Assembly: GCA_905183005.1 (NCBI GenBank)
Contig: CAJJDO010000158.1
Coordinates: 62,001-126,000, forward strand
DNA from: Paramecium pentaurelia
Taxonomy: Eukaryota > Ciliophora > Oligohymenophorea > Peniculida > Parameciidae
Direction: 5' to 3'
DNA: 64,000 bases
Shown here one piece after another: positions 39,793 to 52,343 of the stretch. The notes under the pieces are model-generated. The model saw nothing but the letters and a program-made list of their open reading frames with translations. It had not been told where the DNA came from and made no database searches. Numbering within the stretch: position 1 is the stretch's first letter; every line of letters begins with the position of its first letter. The position numbers were made by a program, and so were the translations under genes.

Positions 39793-40896
39793 ATGGATAA
39801 CCAAAAAATTATCAGATGGATATGTCCAGATCCTAATTGTAATTTGGGAAGAGTTGTAGATACTGTTCCTGAATTATTATTACATTCAAAATAACAACAT
39901 AAATTAATTAAGTTTGATAAATTTAGAGAAATGATTATTAGTGTTTTTGATGATAGTAATCTCTCTCGTTTATAAAATGAATAACATTATCTAGGGATCA
40001 TAAACAATATTTAAAATCTTATCACTTTTCTAAAAGAATCATTGCAAAATTTTGAAAAGACTTTTAAATAGTAAATTTTGTACACCTAAAAATTCTAGAA
40101 AATTAGATGATTTCTATGAACAAATACATCCTCGTAAGATGTTTATTGAAGTCACTTAAGCTATCATGAAACAGGAAGATATAGATAAAGAAATATTGAC
40201 TATATATTTGGATAATTACATTAAGAAATTTGATATTAGTTAGAAAACTTAAGAAAAGCTTGATAAATTATAAAGTTAAATAGATAACTTTTGTTAATCA
40301 CAATAATCAGATTTAATAAGTTTATTTGAAAGACAATTATAGATTCGTGAAACAGCTAATGTTGTCAAAGTATAACAAGAAATAATTCCTCTAGAATATA
40401 TTTAATAACAAATTTATTAATTTGATATCAATAAATCAAGCAAAGAAATCATATTTACAGATAATTTGAAAACTGCAAAAGCAAAAGACACTAAATGTTT
40501 TGTTTACTTTAAAGGTGTTTAAGAATAAAAAAAAGTCTTTATGTAAGTTGAATTGACAGTATTAAATGATGATGATTATATTTTCAATATAGGTGTTGTT
40601 AATGCAAATCATAATTTAAATGATTATGAAGGTTGCTACCTATTAACATAGACAGGAACTTTTCTATTAGAAAGAGAAACTTTATAATCTAAACTTAAAG
40701 TAAAGAATGGTTCAAAAATTAAAGTAAGATATGCTAAAAAACATCCTAAAAAATTATTCTTCTAGGTTGATAATAATTTAAATGTAAAATTATACTATAA
40801 AATATTTAGGATAAAATTTAGTTGAATAATGAACTCCTTGTATTTTATTTCATAATTATTATTAAAAATGCTGAGGTTTAATTATAATTAAAGTGA
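39793..40896 (+). CDS. Zinc-finger, coiled-coil protein with SPRY-like C-terminus
   Basis: 349 residues with introns 40071-40098 (28 nt) and 40784-40809 (26 nt). Residues 8-45 have CPDPNC and two spaced His, a B-box-like arrangement. A coiled coil runs through residues 60-200. The last 130 residues are beta-rich (CFVYFKGV; DDDYIFNIGVVN; KVFMQVELTVL) and end with a FIIIIKNAEVQLQL strand, as at the end of SPRY domains. The layout recalls TRIM proteins without a RING. The second intron is inferred because it restores that final strand; without it the protein ends sooner at a different TGA. The role is unknown. Confidence 0.65.
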
Positions 40897-41236
40897 TATA
40901 ATACATAATTATTTATAATATGAAATAAAATTTAATAATATCTCATATTATTAATTATTTTTATTTATAAATACTCTTTATATATATATATATTTATATA
41001 TAATATCAATAGAATAGTATCATATACAATATTTTATATATGTGGACTAAAGTTACTGAATCTTGTCAAAAAAAGAATGATATCAAATTTTAAAGATATA
41101 TTATTTGAGACTAAAGTTCTGATTAGAAATTCAAAAAAGTTAAAAAACCGAAAATGGAGTAGAAAAAGAAGATTAAAAAGCTTGACTATTTTATAATTTA
41201 AAACAATTTTAAAACAGCATCATTAAAACTCCTTAA
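40897..41236. other. Intergenic, 340 bp, possible unresolved 5' exon
   Basis: Contains a TA-rich stretch (about 40980-41000) and several short open frames. The frame of the downstream gene is open back to about 41189, so a 5' exon could exist, but no intron of normal form links it to an upstream ATG. Confidence 0.35.
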
Positions 41237-42091
41237 ATGCAGATTCAAAAATATCATCTTGATAAATATATCTCAATGATCCTTAACAAAAGAGCCTATT
41301 TGAATTAAGGTACCTCCAATTCGAATATTTTAAACTATACTTAAAATTCTAAAACTAATGATCAAAACATAGCAATATCTATATATTTGGAACATGTTAC
41401 AGATCATAGATAGATATTAGCCGAACAATGGATCCTATGTCTTAAAAATTATTAAGTCACGAATTAGCAATGCGGTAAATTTTGTCAATTAGAAAATTTT
41501 TCACTTTGCTGTCTGCTTACAAAGAGTCCATTATATTAGAATTTTATTGTTAAATAATCAAGTTTGAAAAATTACTAACTTTAAATTATAATTGATCACA
41601 ATGGGAAAAACTAGAATTTAGAATTATATAAATGTTATCATTTAAACATGCAACAGAATCTTGGAATAATAGCTAGGTTTCATTAACATCTTAATTTGAC
41701 TTAAGAGATAAATAAGTAGCGATCCTTATCATTTTAAGAGTAAACAGTGATACCTAAACAAAATAACAAACTAACAAGATTTAATTCAGAATAAATATAA
41801 TCTCCAGAAAAAAAAGTTTTTATGTACATTTTTGAAGAAGATGTAACATTTTTGATAGATGAAACTCAAGTTGAAAGAGTTATGAGTTAAAATTCAGATT
41901 CAGATTTTATGATACAAACTATTGATGATGAAACTGATGTAACTGAATGGCAAGTTATAGATCATAAATAATTATTGAGTAAAAATTAAAAGAAAATGCT
42001 TGATGATTTGAAATAGATTAGAAATCACTTTAATTTTAAATCTAAGCATTCTCATTAAATATAGATGACAATAGGATTCATCTAATAATGA
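41237..42091 (+). CDS. Unrecognised protein, weak ATG13/HORMA resemblance
   Basis: 284 residues, no intron needed; the start at 41237 is uncertain. One stretch (IAISIYLEHVTDHRQILAEQW, then a hydrophobic ILCLKNY) resembles the strand-loop-strand of the ATG13 HORMA domain (EIYLD... VLVERW). A later hydrophobic helix (SLCCLLTKSPLYQNF) matches the position of the RLLPAY helix in that family. The second half is polar and acidic with an unstructured look. ATG13 links the ATG1 kinase to autophagosome formation. The resemblance is short and is my own pattern reading, so I leave the function open. Confidence 0.6.
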
Positions 42092-42502
42092 AAGAGCTTG
42101 ATTGCTTAATATTTATAATCATAATAACTAATATTAGGTTATTATTAATTTATTCTTTTTATTTATATGTATTTTTGTCAAATTTATAATTTTATGTATT
42201 TAAATATCTTTTCAAAAGCAAACAAAAAAAACAATATGTTAGTTTGATTTAATGTATTTTTTAATGATTGTTAATTAAATTGATTTATCAGAATTTCAAT
42301 CCTACTTATAAAAATTCGTTTTTGGTTTTTCATATATCTTCAAATAATACTTTTTTTCTTTTATTAAATGGTCAAATCAAGAGGAAGGATGTAGATTAAG
42401 TGTTTGGATAGTTGAAGTACTTTAAAAATGGTGTATTAAGTATCATTAATTAATGGTTGATAATGGGAAAAATTCGTTTTTATGTGATTGATAATAAAAT
42501 AA
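42092..42502. other. Intergenic, 411 bp; promoter of the trichocyst gene
   Basis: AT-rich, no coding frame. It should contain the promoter of the strongly secretory trichocyst matrix gene. No named motif seen. Confidence 0.4.
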
Positions 42503-43632
42503 ATGAAATCTATTATTCTGATTGCCCTCATTGCTGTGGCCTTCACAGCTAGAGTCTAAGAGAGAAACATGGCCAAAGTTTAAGCTGATTTGGCTAAAAG
42601 CAATTATGGAAAGGCTTTGCTCCATTTGGTTGAGTTACATTCAATGGCTGGAGGACCAGTTTAAGAATTGATTGATGCTATTGAAGAACTCATCAATGAT
42701 TTAGAAGAAGAGTTAGAAGAATTAGAATTCAATTTCTAAATAAGAACAAACGAACACAATGCCTTAGTTGTTTCATTAGAATAAGATATCTAAGATGCTG
42801 TCATTGGTAATATATAATATATGAATATTTTAGATGTTAACAATACATAAGATACTTTAGATAATCTTTTATATCCAAGAAGAGCTTAAATTTAAGATAA
42901 AATTGACTCTGTTCTTGGTTATCAAGAAGACAACAGAAAGAATTATGATGAGGCTATCTTAGTTAGAGAATAAGAACATGAAGCCTTTGAAGCATAAGTT
43001 GCTGAATTGAATGATGCTACAGCTTCAGTTGATGATGCATTGGCTCTCCTTGCTTCACTTACAAATCCATCCTTATTGTAAATCAGAAGATTCTAAAATA
43101 CACTTAAAAATATTGAAAATAAGATCAGATCAAGATCCAGAATGGCTCCAATGATTAAGGCTTTGATTAGTTTAGCATCAAATCAAAACTTCTCCAACTA
43201 AGACGTATTGAAGAACATTGTTGATGCTCTTAATGATTTCAGAAATGCTGTTGTTGATTAAATTAATGATTTGACAGCATAAGAAGCCTAAGATGTAGTT
43301 GATCATGAAGCTTACCTTGAATAATTAGATGATGAACATCGTGAATTCTAAAGATAAATTGATAGAGCAACAGTAGATTTGACTGCTACTAATGGTAAAT
43401 ACATTTGATTTATTTTTCTATAGAGAAAATTGATTCAATGGTTGAATTCAGAGACTAAAGAGCTGCTGATTAAAAATAATACACAGCTGAATTAGAATTA
43501 GAGAATAATACCTATGCTGAAGAAACTGATATTTACACTAATACCAAGAACGAATTTACCAGAGAATTAGGAGTAAGTGAGTAAGCTTTGGCACTTGTAA
43601 AGAGTGTTGACTTCTCAAACATCAAAGTTTGA
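42503..43632 (+). CDS. Trichocyst matrix protein
   Basis: 357 residues with introns 42807-42833 (27 nt) and 43395-43423 (29 nt). The signal peptide MKSIILIALIAVAFTA is followed by a soluble, strongly acidic, alpha-helical protein. It shows the heptads and the DVNNTQDTLDNLLYPRRAQ block typical of Paramecium trichocyst matrix proteins. A middle stretch (SRSRMAPMIKALISLAS) is a likely processing and hinge region. These precursors are cleaved in the secretory pathway and crystallise into the expandable shaft of the trichocyst, released on Ca2+ signal. The first intron is in frame either way, but its removal joins the residues in the order conserved in the family. Confidence 0.92.
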
Positions 43633-43694
43633 TAATCATCCATCATATAATAAATATCATAAATTTTAATAGCTATATATATATATATATCTAT

Positions 43695-45457
43695 TCATAT
43701 GAAGGCTTTACTAAGATGAACAGATTACATCTTGATGGGTTAGATATTATTGATATGCATGTAGTCCATAAATTATTTAGGCAAATGATCAAGAACAGCT
43801 GAACTCATTTATTCAATGTCATTTTTATAATCTTGGAATGATACAAATTGAATGATATCTCTAACATTCATATCAGATTTTGAGTGTTTTTTAAGGAACA
43901 TTGGATCATCAAACTATTTCATGTATTTGAAATTCTCATCTCCTACTCCAATTATAATTATTGACATAGGAAGAGATTAGCATTCAAGTAGTACTTTTAT
44001 GGCATCATCTCTAAAGACTTTATGAATTTATATTACTGATCTTCAATTTAACCATCAGTTAAAATCATGGCTACTGTGTATGTATTTTTTTAAGCATTTT
44101 CCTTTGCAAATTATAGAGCTTTATTTAGCACATTTGCAATAAAGGTTGGACCTGAAAATACTATATTTGGAACTGCTTCAATATAGGCTTACAGAATTCC
44201 TTCCATATCATTACAAAAAGGTTTATCTTTATTTCCATTCAAAGGGAAACAATCATCCATTGTAGATTTTGTATATGTTGGCAATTTAGGTGTTCCTCCA
44301 AATCCATATACAGGAACTTATTTATCATAATCAAATGCAATAATTCCACCTCCAATATCTTTTATTGCTTATTAATAATAATTTAATTTATGTGGATCTA
44401 TTTTATGCAAAGAATCAGGTTTGGTAATGGGTTAATTTGAAAAAGTAAAGTCAATTCCTAATATAATTAATTTAATTGAATACCAATTGATAATGACATT
44501 TACCATCCACCCATTAAATAATCTAAAAAAGTAGGTTCTTTTGGTTATTCTTAAACAATTTCTTTTTTTTCCTCTTTAGGTTCTACAATGATTAATTCTA
44601 ATAATTTCAATGTGCCAGCATTTTTTCCTTTAGGAGTCAATAAAGGAAATTCAGTTCTTTTGTTAATTTTGATTTCGTCATAATTAATTGTTACATGTCC
44701 AATCTATATTTATATTTGATCATACCTCTTCAGATCCCATTTTATCATAATCCATGACTTCGACATATAGATTTTTAGAATATTTGATGAGCTCATTCTC
44801 TGTTGTTTCCCAACACATCCAATTTGGATTTAAATTGTTTTTAATTACTTCAGTTTTATGAATCAGCTCTGTTTATTATCCATTAATCCTATAAAACTTA
44901 GCAAATGGATCTGATTTGGTGAAGAAATCAAGGTCAAGTAATTTAACACCTATATTAATTGTGATTATTTAAATACCTCCCCAACGCCATTTAATTTCTG
45001 TTACTTTATGTCCTTATTCTTTTTAACCTATAATTTAAGGTCCTTTTCGGGCTACATGAATTATGATGTTGCCTACAATTTAATCTCCTCTCATCAAATT
45101 TAATTGACTTAAGGAATTCCTTGCTCCCATTAATTTTGCCAAGGGTTATTTGCAAATACCCACAATAGAAGTAGAAGAATTCTAACTCACAAGTTGGCTT
45201 GCTAATTCTTAATCTGCATCAATCATTTAGAAGACAAGTTTTTATCTCTTATTAAACTTATACATGATAGGAATGGGTTATTTGAAGTCAGGATCAAGTG
45301 TAGAACGAGAGACTTCAGTTTCTCCTATGAAATCGTCCTTTGAATAGACTCTACATCTGAAATCTTGGATGTTGGAATTACCCAAGTTTTATAATCGTCT
45401 TGCTGAGATATATAGATAGACCAGTTCTCCAGGGGATTGGTGAATGAGAATATCCAT
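43695..45457 (-). CDS. Copine
   Basis: 562 residues with introns 44704-44725 (22 nt), 44458-44483 (26 nt) and 44011-44036 (26 nt). Two C2 domains come first (about 1-120 and 150-300), the second with the calcium-loop pattern KSDPFAKFYR and VEVMDYDKMGSEE. The copine von Willebrand A-like domain follows: GIDFTFSN (metal site), HKLNYYQQAIKDIGG, YDKQVPVYGFGG, LTDGQIED and SIIIIGVGDENF. Copines are Ca2+-dependent phospholipid-binding proteins of the cytosol that attach to membranes. Length is normal (530-600). The first C2 domain is divergent, with fewer acidic loop residues. Confidence 0.93.
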
Positions 45458-45574
45458 GTTATTTTTATTATTATCGAGGTTATAATTGAAATTAGGATTA
45501 GTATTACAAAATAATAATATTTCATTTTAGATACGTAACATTGAAAATAATAACTATTATGAATTACAAATGAG
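45458..45574. promoter_or_regulatory. Divergent promoter region, copine / CBM20 gene
   Basis: 117 bp separate two outward-pointing start codons. It must contain the core promoters of both genes. No motif recognised; called from position. Confidence 0.5.
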
Positions 45575-46608
45575 ATGGCAACAATCTTTAATGATAATCA
45601 TTAAAAAATATAAACACACATGTTAACATTTCAATTACATTATCAACTTCGATTTGGTGATGCAATTTATATCTCTGGTGATTCTGACTACTATGGTAAT
45701 TGGTCTCTGCATCATGCTAAACGAATGAAATGGAATCAAGTAAGTCAAATCTCTTATATAGGGACACATTTGGACTATCGATATCCCCATTCATGATTTC
45801 CAATACAAATACTTTGTCTCATCTTTTAATTAGCCAAGCAATGTAGAATGGGAATTTGGCCCCAATCGTCTTATGAGAACAACAGAACCTTCACGTAAAT
45901 CCTTTATTTAATCTTAAAAGGCATAGCTGATGTATGGAATCATAGAAAAGTGATGTTCCAGTGCTATAATCCTCAACAATATCCAATGTTTATTTCTGGA
46001 TCATCTTTAGATCTTGGTAAGAATACTAGGCGAGTTAATATGAAACAAAAATAAGATATATCTTATAAAAAAATACTTGCCAATGTTATTGAAGATAAAG
46101 TAATACATTATCAATTCCATTTGAAAACTCAAAAATATTACTCTAGTTCTATGTTGAGTTTATATCTTGATACTTCAATCTCATAAAGCCATAATCTTGA
46201 CTTTTCATATAAGAACTATATAATAGCTTTTTGTACAGGAATGGAAAAGATTAAGAGATCAATCTATTAATTAGATAATAATATATGTTACGGTTATGTT
46301 CCAAACGATGAAACTGATTTTAATTTGTTAAAGGATGCTAATCTTCATACAATTGTAGAGTTCTCAAATTAGGCTGAATAGCCAGCCCATTCTGTTAAAT
46401 TAGGAGAGTTCAATTATCTTACTGTCAATTTTCGATCCAATATGAATGAAAACTGTATCTCTAAACTTTGTTCCTTAATTCAATTATTAATTTCTAAATA
46501 TCATGTAAATGTCAAATTAATTAATAGGTTATCTATGTATGTAACAACTCATTATCTCATGTTAGAAAATATCTCTAAGTATACAAAAGTCAAAGAATAT
46601 CTAAATGA
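45575..46608 (+). CDS. CBM20 starch-binding-domain protein
   Basis: 320 residues with introns 45740-45761 (22 nt), 45895-45920 (26 nt) and 46505-46527 (23 nt). Residues 15-110 are a CBM20 module: FQLHYQLRFGDAIYISGDSDYYGNW, the W-rich strand MKWNQ, WTIDIPI, FQYKYFV and WEFGPNRLM. CBM20 binds starch or glycogen; in ciliates such modules occur on glycogen-handling enzymes and regulators. The rest has a second beta-rich region but no catalytic motif that I recognise. The 3' end is uncertain: if the last intron is not removed, the frame continues to a TGA near 46820. Confidence 0.75.
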
Positions 46609-46849
46609 AAGGAACTACTTCTAGTTAATGTTTATAAAAAGTGAGTTTTTTTTTAAATTAATATTTATAATATATTATTAGTTAATAATACTTATTTAAT
46701 CAGTGCATAGTCATTTTAATACAAAAGTTAGAATACTTAATTATTATAAAGAATAGAATGATAATAATAATTATGAAATTATATTCATAAAAATATATTA
46801 AATCCTATATATAAAGTGATCTGAAGATATTTTTTGATTATTTCTTAGT

Positions 46850-47096
46850 ATGTTAGAGGAACAAGTAGAACAACAGAAAATTAAAAATAAATATTTAAAA
46901 AGACTTTTGAATATAAATTGGTATTCATGATATAGGTTAATTAATAGAATAGGAAGGAAAATGAAAGTTTATTTAAGGTTTGAATACAAAAGCAAATAAA
47001 AAGTAATGTATTAAATTATCTTTGAGATTAAGTTCATTTTATGATAAAAAAGAAGAGTTGATTTATTATGGATTATAATTGAACCTATCTATATGA
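46850..47096 (+). CDS. Tiny putative helical protein
   Basis: 63 residues, but only with introns 46921-46952 (32 nt) and 46978-47003 (26 nt, ending AAG). The product is basic and helical, starting MLEEQVEQQKIKNKYLKRLL. Both introns are compatible with local rules, yet the model is short and has no family. It could be non-coding DNA between convergent genes. Confidence 0.25.
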
Positions 47097-47288
47097 TAGT
47101 ATTACATTTAACAATTGTTCTCATCCTTTACTTAAGATTATTATATAATATATAAATATATTTATTTTTGGAATATATGATGAATTTTATAATTTATTTT
47201 CTAAGAAGCATTCAGGAATATACTTAATAAATATTGAAAATAAACTAAAACATTAAAATCAAATAAGAAATAATTTTTCAAAGTTCGT

Positions 47289-47953
47289 TCAGATGAAAAA
47301 CCTTCTTTGATTGGGTACAATTTAAAACTCTTTAGGGAGTCTCTTATTTGATTTGGTCATTGGCTAACTTTAGATTGTTCTGGTATCATTCACTTAGTCT
47401 GTGTTACAAAAAGTGAATCCTAGAGGGGAATTGGTTTTCTTTAATTCACTTTTTTTTCTAGATCATCTAGTTTGAAAATATTACTGCTCTGTAGAAGAAT
47501 ATTTATTGATATTTCTTTCTGTGTTAGATGTATTGGCTCTCTATAAACATACAGGTTTGTTTGTAGTTAAGAGTTTGGTGATTATTTTGTCTTTATCTGA
47601 ATTTTGTTTTTAAAGTTGTAAATTCTCTTGAATGAGGAATTGAATGAACTGAGATTGATGAGGTTCAACTGCTGTAATTATATATTAAAAATATATACAT
47701 TTCTTATCTCCCTCCGAAATGAAAGATGGATTTGGAGTTGAAAAGCTATCTTAAAATTTGAAACTTTATTGTTTGGAGGAAGCAGTAGTCTAAATCAAAT
47801 AAATTAGTCTCATTAATTTACCTTATCATTAGAGGAAATGGTCTTTTAGGAACACTTGGAGCTAGGAGGTTTATCTGACTTACACAATTATGCAACTGAC
47901 TTCTTGTCTAAAGTTATCTTTAAATTTGGTTTTTTCGAATTCTAAGATTTCAT
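47289..47953 (-). CDS. Basic low-complexity protein, unrecognised
   Basis: 192 residues with introns 47790-47821 (32 nt), 47672-47698 (27 nt) and 47458-47484 (27 nt); the spliced length is an exact multiple of three. Sequence is rich in Ser, Lys, Thr and Asn with one helical stretch (SQFIQFLIQENLQLQKQNSDKDKIITKLL) that could be a short coiled coil. There is no signal peptide or membrane helix. Base composition is visibly less AT-rich than the flanks, which helps mark it as coding. The gene does not show as a long open frame on either strand because its exons are short. Function unknown. Confidence 0.6.
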
Positions 47954-48305
47954 GTTAACAAGAAGCAAAAATAAATAAATATCTTAATTATTTAAACAAT
48001 CCTTTTGATCAATTTATATGTTCTTAAAAAACTTATTTCTAATTAATCATAACAAACATATTTTATAGGGAAAGTCTTACTTATTCATAATAGATAATAT
48101 GAATTTATATTAGATGGATAATAAGATTTTCATTTTATAGAATTCTTGTTAACATTTTGTATGCTTTTACTTTATAAAAATTAATATGTGATAAATAATT
48201 ATAACAATAAATATGATAAAGTATAAATTATACTCATTCTTAAACTTCATTTTTGGATTGAGACTTAAATTAAACAGTTTAAATCATTTTTATAATATTA
48301 ATTAA
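47954..48305. other. Intergenic, 352 bp, nothing recognised
   Basis: Divergent spacer between the basic protein gene (minus) and the CK1-like kinase (plus), strongly AT-rich. No motif or RNA gene seen. Confidence 0.4.
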
Positions 48306-49409
48306 ATGACAAGACACTCCTAGATTATCATCAATCATAAAACCATATCCTCAGTTGATGATATTCCAGGTTTAACTCTATAAGAGAAGCTATTTAAAGG
48401 GGGATGTGGTACTATTTTCAAAGGTGTAGATCATACTACAAAATAAGAAGTTGCCATCAAATACTCTAAGTTTGACTTATCTAATGAGTATAAAATTATG
48501 AAAAAGTTATCACATGTCCCAGGAATTCCTAAAGTATACTCTTTGGGAGACTCAGGAAAATCTACATATTTAAGCATGGAATATTTAAATACAGATTTGC
48601 ATAGCTTAAAGGCTAAATTGAAACAACTATCTTTAAAGTGCATATGCTTTGTTGCAATTAAAGTATTAGAAATATTGAAAGAAGTCCATACTTTGAATAT
48701 TGTACATAGAGATATTAAGCCTACAAATCTAATGATTAAATCTCTTGAAGGTTTTTTTCTATTTTAATGATTCTTAGATTCATAAATATTTCTGATTGAT
48801 TTTGGAATAGCCAAAGAAGTTGATTAGTTTATCTATTCGAAAGAAGTAGAAGGGACTTAATTATATGATCCTTTATAAGTACATAAAAGATTGCCATATA
48901 GATTTATTGATGATATTGAAATGCTTGGTTATACACTTGTTTTTCTATTTAAAGGTAATATGGATTATTAATCTTAGGATATCTTCCTTGGATGAAATAT
49001 CCTAATACTATGTTATATAATGATGAAGTGATGAGACATAAGGAATAATATCTTAGTTCTAAAATAATGAGCAGACTTCCATTTGCTGAACTCTTTGGGT
49101 ACATAAAATGGAATCAAAATAATAATAAACCAGATCATGATTTTTTGATTTCATTGTTTAAGAAGATTTTGACAGAGAATAAAATGTAAGAGAACTATTT
49201 GTATGATTGGACTGAAAATACTACTCCACTTGCATCTTCCAAGACAAAAACTACTATCAGTTTCTTCAATTACTTTTGTGATGAAATTGAGCAACATTAT
49301 ACAGGTAAATACTATTAATATATAATTGTAAGATTTAAGTGATGATGAATAAAACCATAGTGTTTTTACTTTGACATAATAGAAATATAAATTCTTTAAA
49401 AAAGAATGA
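48306..49409 (+). CDS. CK1-like protein kinase
   Basis: 341 residues with introns 48751-48777 (27 nt), 48955-48977 (23 nt) and 49305-49332 (28 nt, ending AAG). Features are GGCGTIFKG, the ATP Lys in VAIKYS, a VPGIPKVYSLG strand, MEYLNTDLHSL, and catalytic HRDIKPTN (Asp about 136). The second intron follows FLFK. The DFG segment reads IDFGIAKE, followed by a VEGTQLYDP loop and RLPYRFIDDIEMLGYTLVFLFKGYLPW, the CK1 hallmark. Kinases of this group are expanded in ciliates. The activation loop lacks the usual FAGTARYAS and has VEGTQLY, so substrate preference may differ. Its downstream neighbour starts 124 bp away. Confidence 0.88.
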
Positions 49410-49533
49410 TATAATTTGAATATATATATTTAAGTTAGCAATTAAAAAATGAGACTTATTATTTATATAACACTCTTATAGAGTATAACATTTATATATA
49501 TAAAGATTAAATTTAATATAAACATTTTTTTAA

Positions 49534-51952
49534 ATGAGCACTTCCAAAAAATCCTTTGTGAAATGTAAATTTTAGTTACTTATTTAAAAGTACTTAAGTC
49601 AATTGATTTGTTTGGATAGAATATTCTTCTCAATCTCAATGGAGAAGATTAATATAAAACAGGATGTGGAGGTTTAATGACTTTAGTGATATTGGTAATC
49701 GTTGTGTTATTCTTTTAATCCAACTTAAAAGATTTCATCAACAAAGTAAACATTCAAAGTGAGAGTAATCAAGTCTTTGAAGATGAGCCAGATTAAATAT
49801 ATTTAAATGATACTAACTTTATGTTTGCAGTAGCTATTGAATAAGCAAATTTCAATTCCAATCCTTTTTTCAATATCACAATGGTATCAAGGTATCTTAA
49901 TTTATAATTTAGACAATACGAACGATTGGGTAATGGATCACTTTCTAAGTAGGAAACCTTAATTGATCTTGTTCCATGTTCTGTTTAAAGATTTCAAGAG
50001 ATCTTTAATCCTTTTGGACAAAATTTTACATAACAATATAATGAGATTGGTTTCGATACTTGGTTATGTCCATAGTATTTAATAACATTATTATTATTAT
50101 TAGAATGAACTATTCATTTTCACTAAAAGGAAGGTATTCAAATAAATTTTTTGATTTTGTAAAAATAACTGTTAGTCAATGTAGTAACAAATCTATGACA
50201 AATTCTTTTTATTCTTGGTAACCTATTTGTGCATCAAATGAAGAAATTGAGTAATGGCTTATGTAATAAAGATAATATAGAATTAAAATGTATTAAGTCA
50301 AATTTATTTAGATTTATTACAAATCAAATGATTAGACCTTTAAAAGGGGATGATTATGTTCAATCATTTATGGATGATGAATTATTTTTCTCTTTTATTC
50401 CTAGAGTAGTAGGAAAGGAAGCTGATATATTCTTTACTAAATATCTTATGAAAACTGATAATAATTTATTACCAACTGGAGATGCTTTTGATACAAAAGA
50501 ATTATTTGCCAAAGAATCTGGAGATTATAGAGATTAAAATAGTTATGCAAGTGAAACATATGCATCTATCTATCTTAGAAGATCACCTTATACAACATAT
50601 ATTTAGAGATCATATTAAAAATTAGATAAACTCCTTTCAATTTTAGGAGGATTTGCTAATATTGTTTTTGTTGTTTTAGGATTTTTTGTAGCCATATATA
50701 ATAAATAATTATGTAAAATAAATTTATATAATTTATATTAGATTTAATTGAATTGGCCAATTAAATTTATGACTTTAATTCTAAATAAGAAAATTAAGAG
50801 AAATATGAAAGACAAAGATTGGTTTAAGATATTACTTAATTGAAATCTCAACCTATGGTTTTGAATAGATGTAGTCCTATTTCATCTATCAATCCAGCAT
50901 AAGCTTCATTAGGTAAGAATTTGAAAATGTCCTTTCGATAAACTTTCTCATAAAAATTAGATTATATTTCTGGAATTCAAACTCATAAAGATGAATCATA
51001 TAAAATGGTATTAAGTAGTCATCGATAACCTATTGGAGATAAGGAAGTTGAATGGTAAAGTGCAGATGCTATTGATATATAAAATAATCATTTAATAGAT
51101 GTATCTGAAATTGTAAAAGAGAATGCAATGTAATATTAAGAACCAAAAGATAAGACTGATATATCAAAGAAAAAATCTATCAAATAAATTCAATAAAGTA
51201 TAATTAGTAAATTAGGTCATCGTAATAGAAAAGAATATTTGACTAAGTAAATTTAAGTTATGCTTGATCGAAGTAGACCTATTGTTTTTACTTTTAAATT
51301 TTTATTACATTAAATATTTTGTGGCAAATTCTTTCAGGATCACAATTCAATTTTATTAAATAAGGCTATGTATGAAATTTAATTAAAAATAGTAATAAAA
51401 TTAATTCAGATATAGACATTTGTGTATTGATTGATAAAGTAAAGGAAATTGAATTAATTAAAGAATTATTATTAAATAAAGATCAAAAGATATTGTTTAA
51501 TTTTGCTCCAAAAGAAGTTATCTCTATTGAAAATGATAGATAATAATCTGGAAGAAGAGAGAATAAGTATTTAATTAAATTAACATAGACGACAATATAC
51601 AAAAACACTTGGAGTTTAATTTGAAGATGTGGCCAAAATGATGTTAGATAAAAAGTTTAAAAAAGGTTAATTTGTCACTCCTGGAATGCAAATCTATTAT
51701 AAACTATATTCAGCATATGAAAGGGTAGCATTATCAGATGAAAAAAATAATCCATTTAACAAAGTTTTGATTGAGAAACTAGGTTAAGAAGTTAAAGATG
51801 TATTTGACATTTCCAATTACATTCAAGGAGATTAAAATACTAGATTTATTGATAAACTTAAAAAGAAGTAAATAAACTAATAAGAAGAAGAATAACCAAT
51901 TGGAATAATAAGTATGGAATACAGAGATTAGAATTAATCTATGATTAAATGA
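49534..51952 (+). CDS. Two-helix membrane protein, paralogue A
   Basis: 755 residues with introns 49565-49590, 50075-50103, 50289-50310, 50713-50741, 51370-51392 and 51567-51588. A short cytosolic start (KSIDLFGQNILLN) leads to one helix (GGLMTLVILVIVVLFFQ). A 290-residue extracytoplasmic region follows with conserved Cys (LVPCS, WLCPQ, QCSNKS, PICAS). A second helix (LLSILGGFANIVFVVLGFFVAIYN) comes after the block YLRRSPYTTYIQRSYQ. The rest is a 350-residue cytosolic tail. Every intron is needed to keep the frame that aligns with paralogue B at 59739-63065. I cannot name the family; two helices with a Cys-containing ectodomain suggest a P2X-like shape only in outline. Confidence 0.75.
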
Positions 51953-52343
51953 ATTCTCATTTTTATTTTATAGTTACTCCTTTATTAATTGATAAATAAT
52001 ATCAATACATATATATATATATTTTCAATAATGTAACAATTATTAAAATGTTGAAAAAATAGATTTATTTTATTTTCATTATGAATCTACTTTATGTTAA
52101 CTTATATAATAAAATAAAATTAAAATAATCGAATAGATGATTTATTTTTTATTTATGAAATATCTTAAATGATTATAAATAAATATTTAATAGCATTAAT
52201 ATTAATATTAATATTATTATAATTAAAAATTAATTATTTTAAAATTTTATGCAGAATTTAGGTTTAATTAATTTTTTTTCCTTATGTATTCATTATTTAT
52301 ATATAAAGCTTATTAATTAAATTCCACATTTTAATAAAATAAA
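51953..52343. other. Intergenic, 391 bp, poly-AT
   Basis: Spacer between paralogue A and the type I membrane protein; TA-rich with short runs. The first copy of the 1055-bp repeat begins inside it at 52291. No gene. Confidence 0.4.

Noticed and set aside
43673..43691. TA dinucleotide run as a telomere or excision boundary
   Set aside because: Simple TA runs occur throughout the spacers; there are no Paramecium telomere repeats (CCCCAA/CCCAAA) here.
45325..45525. Open frame with a membrane-like start on the minus strand
   Set aside because: It is a shadow of the copine first exon; the copine frame has the C2 signatures.
47380..47407. A fourth intron in the basic protein gene
   Set aside because: The frame is open without it, and removing it makes the spliced length lose the triplet register.
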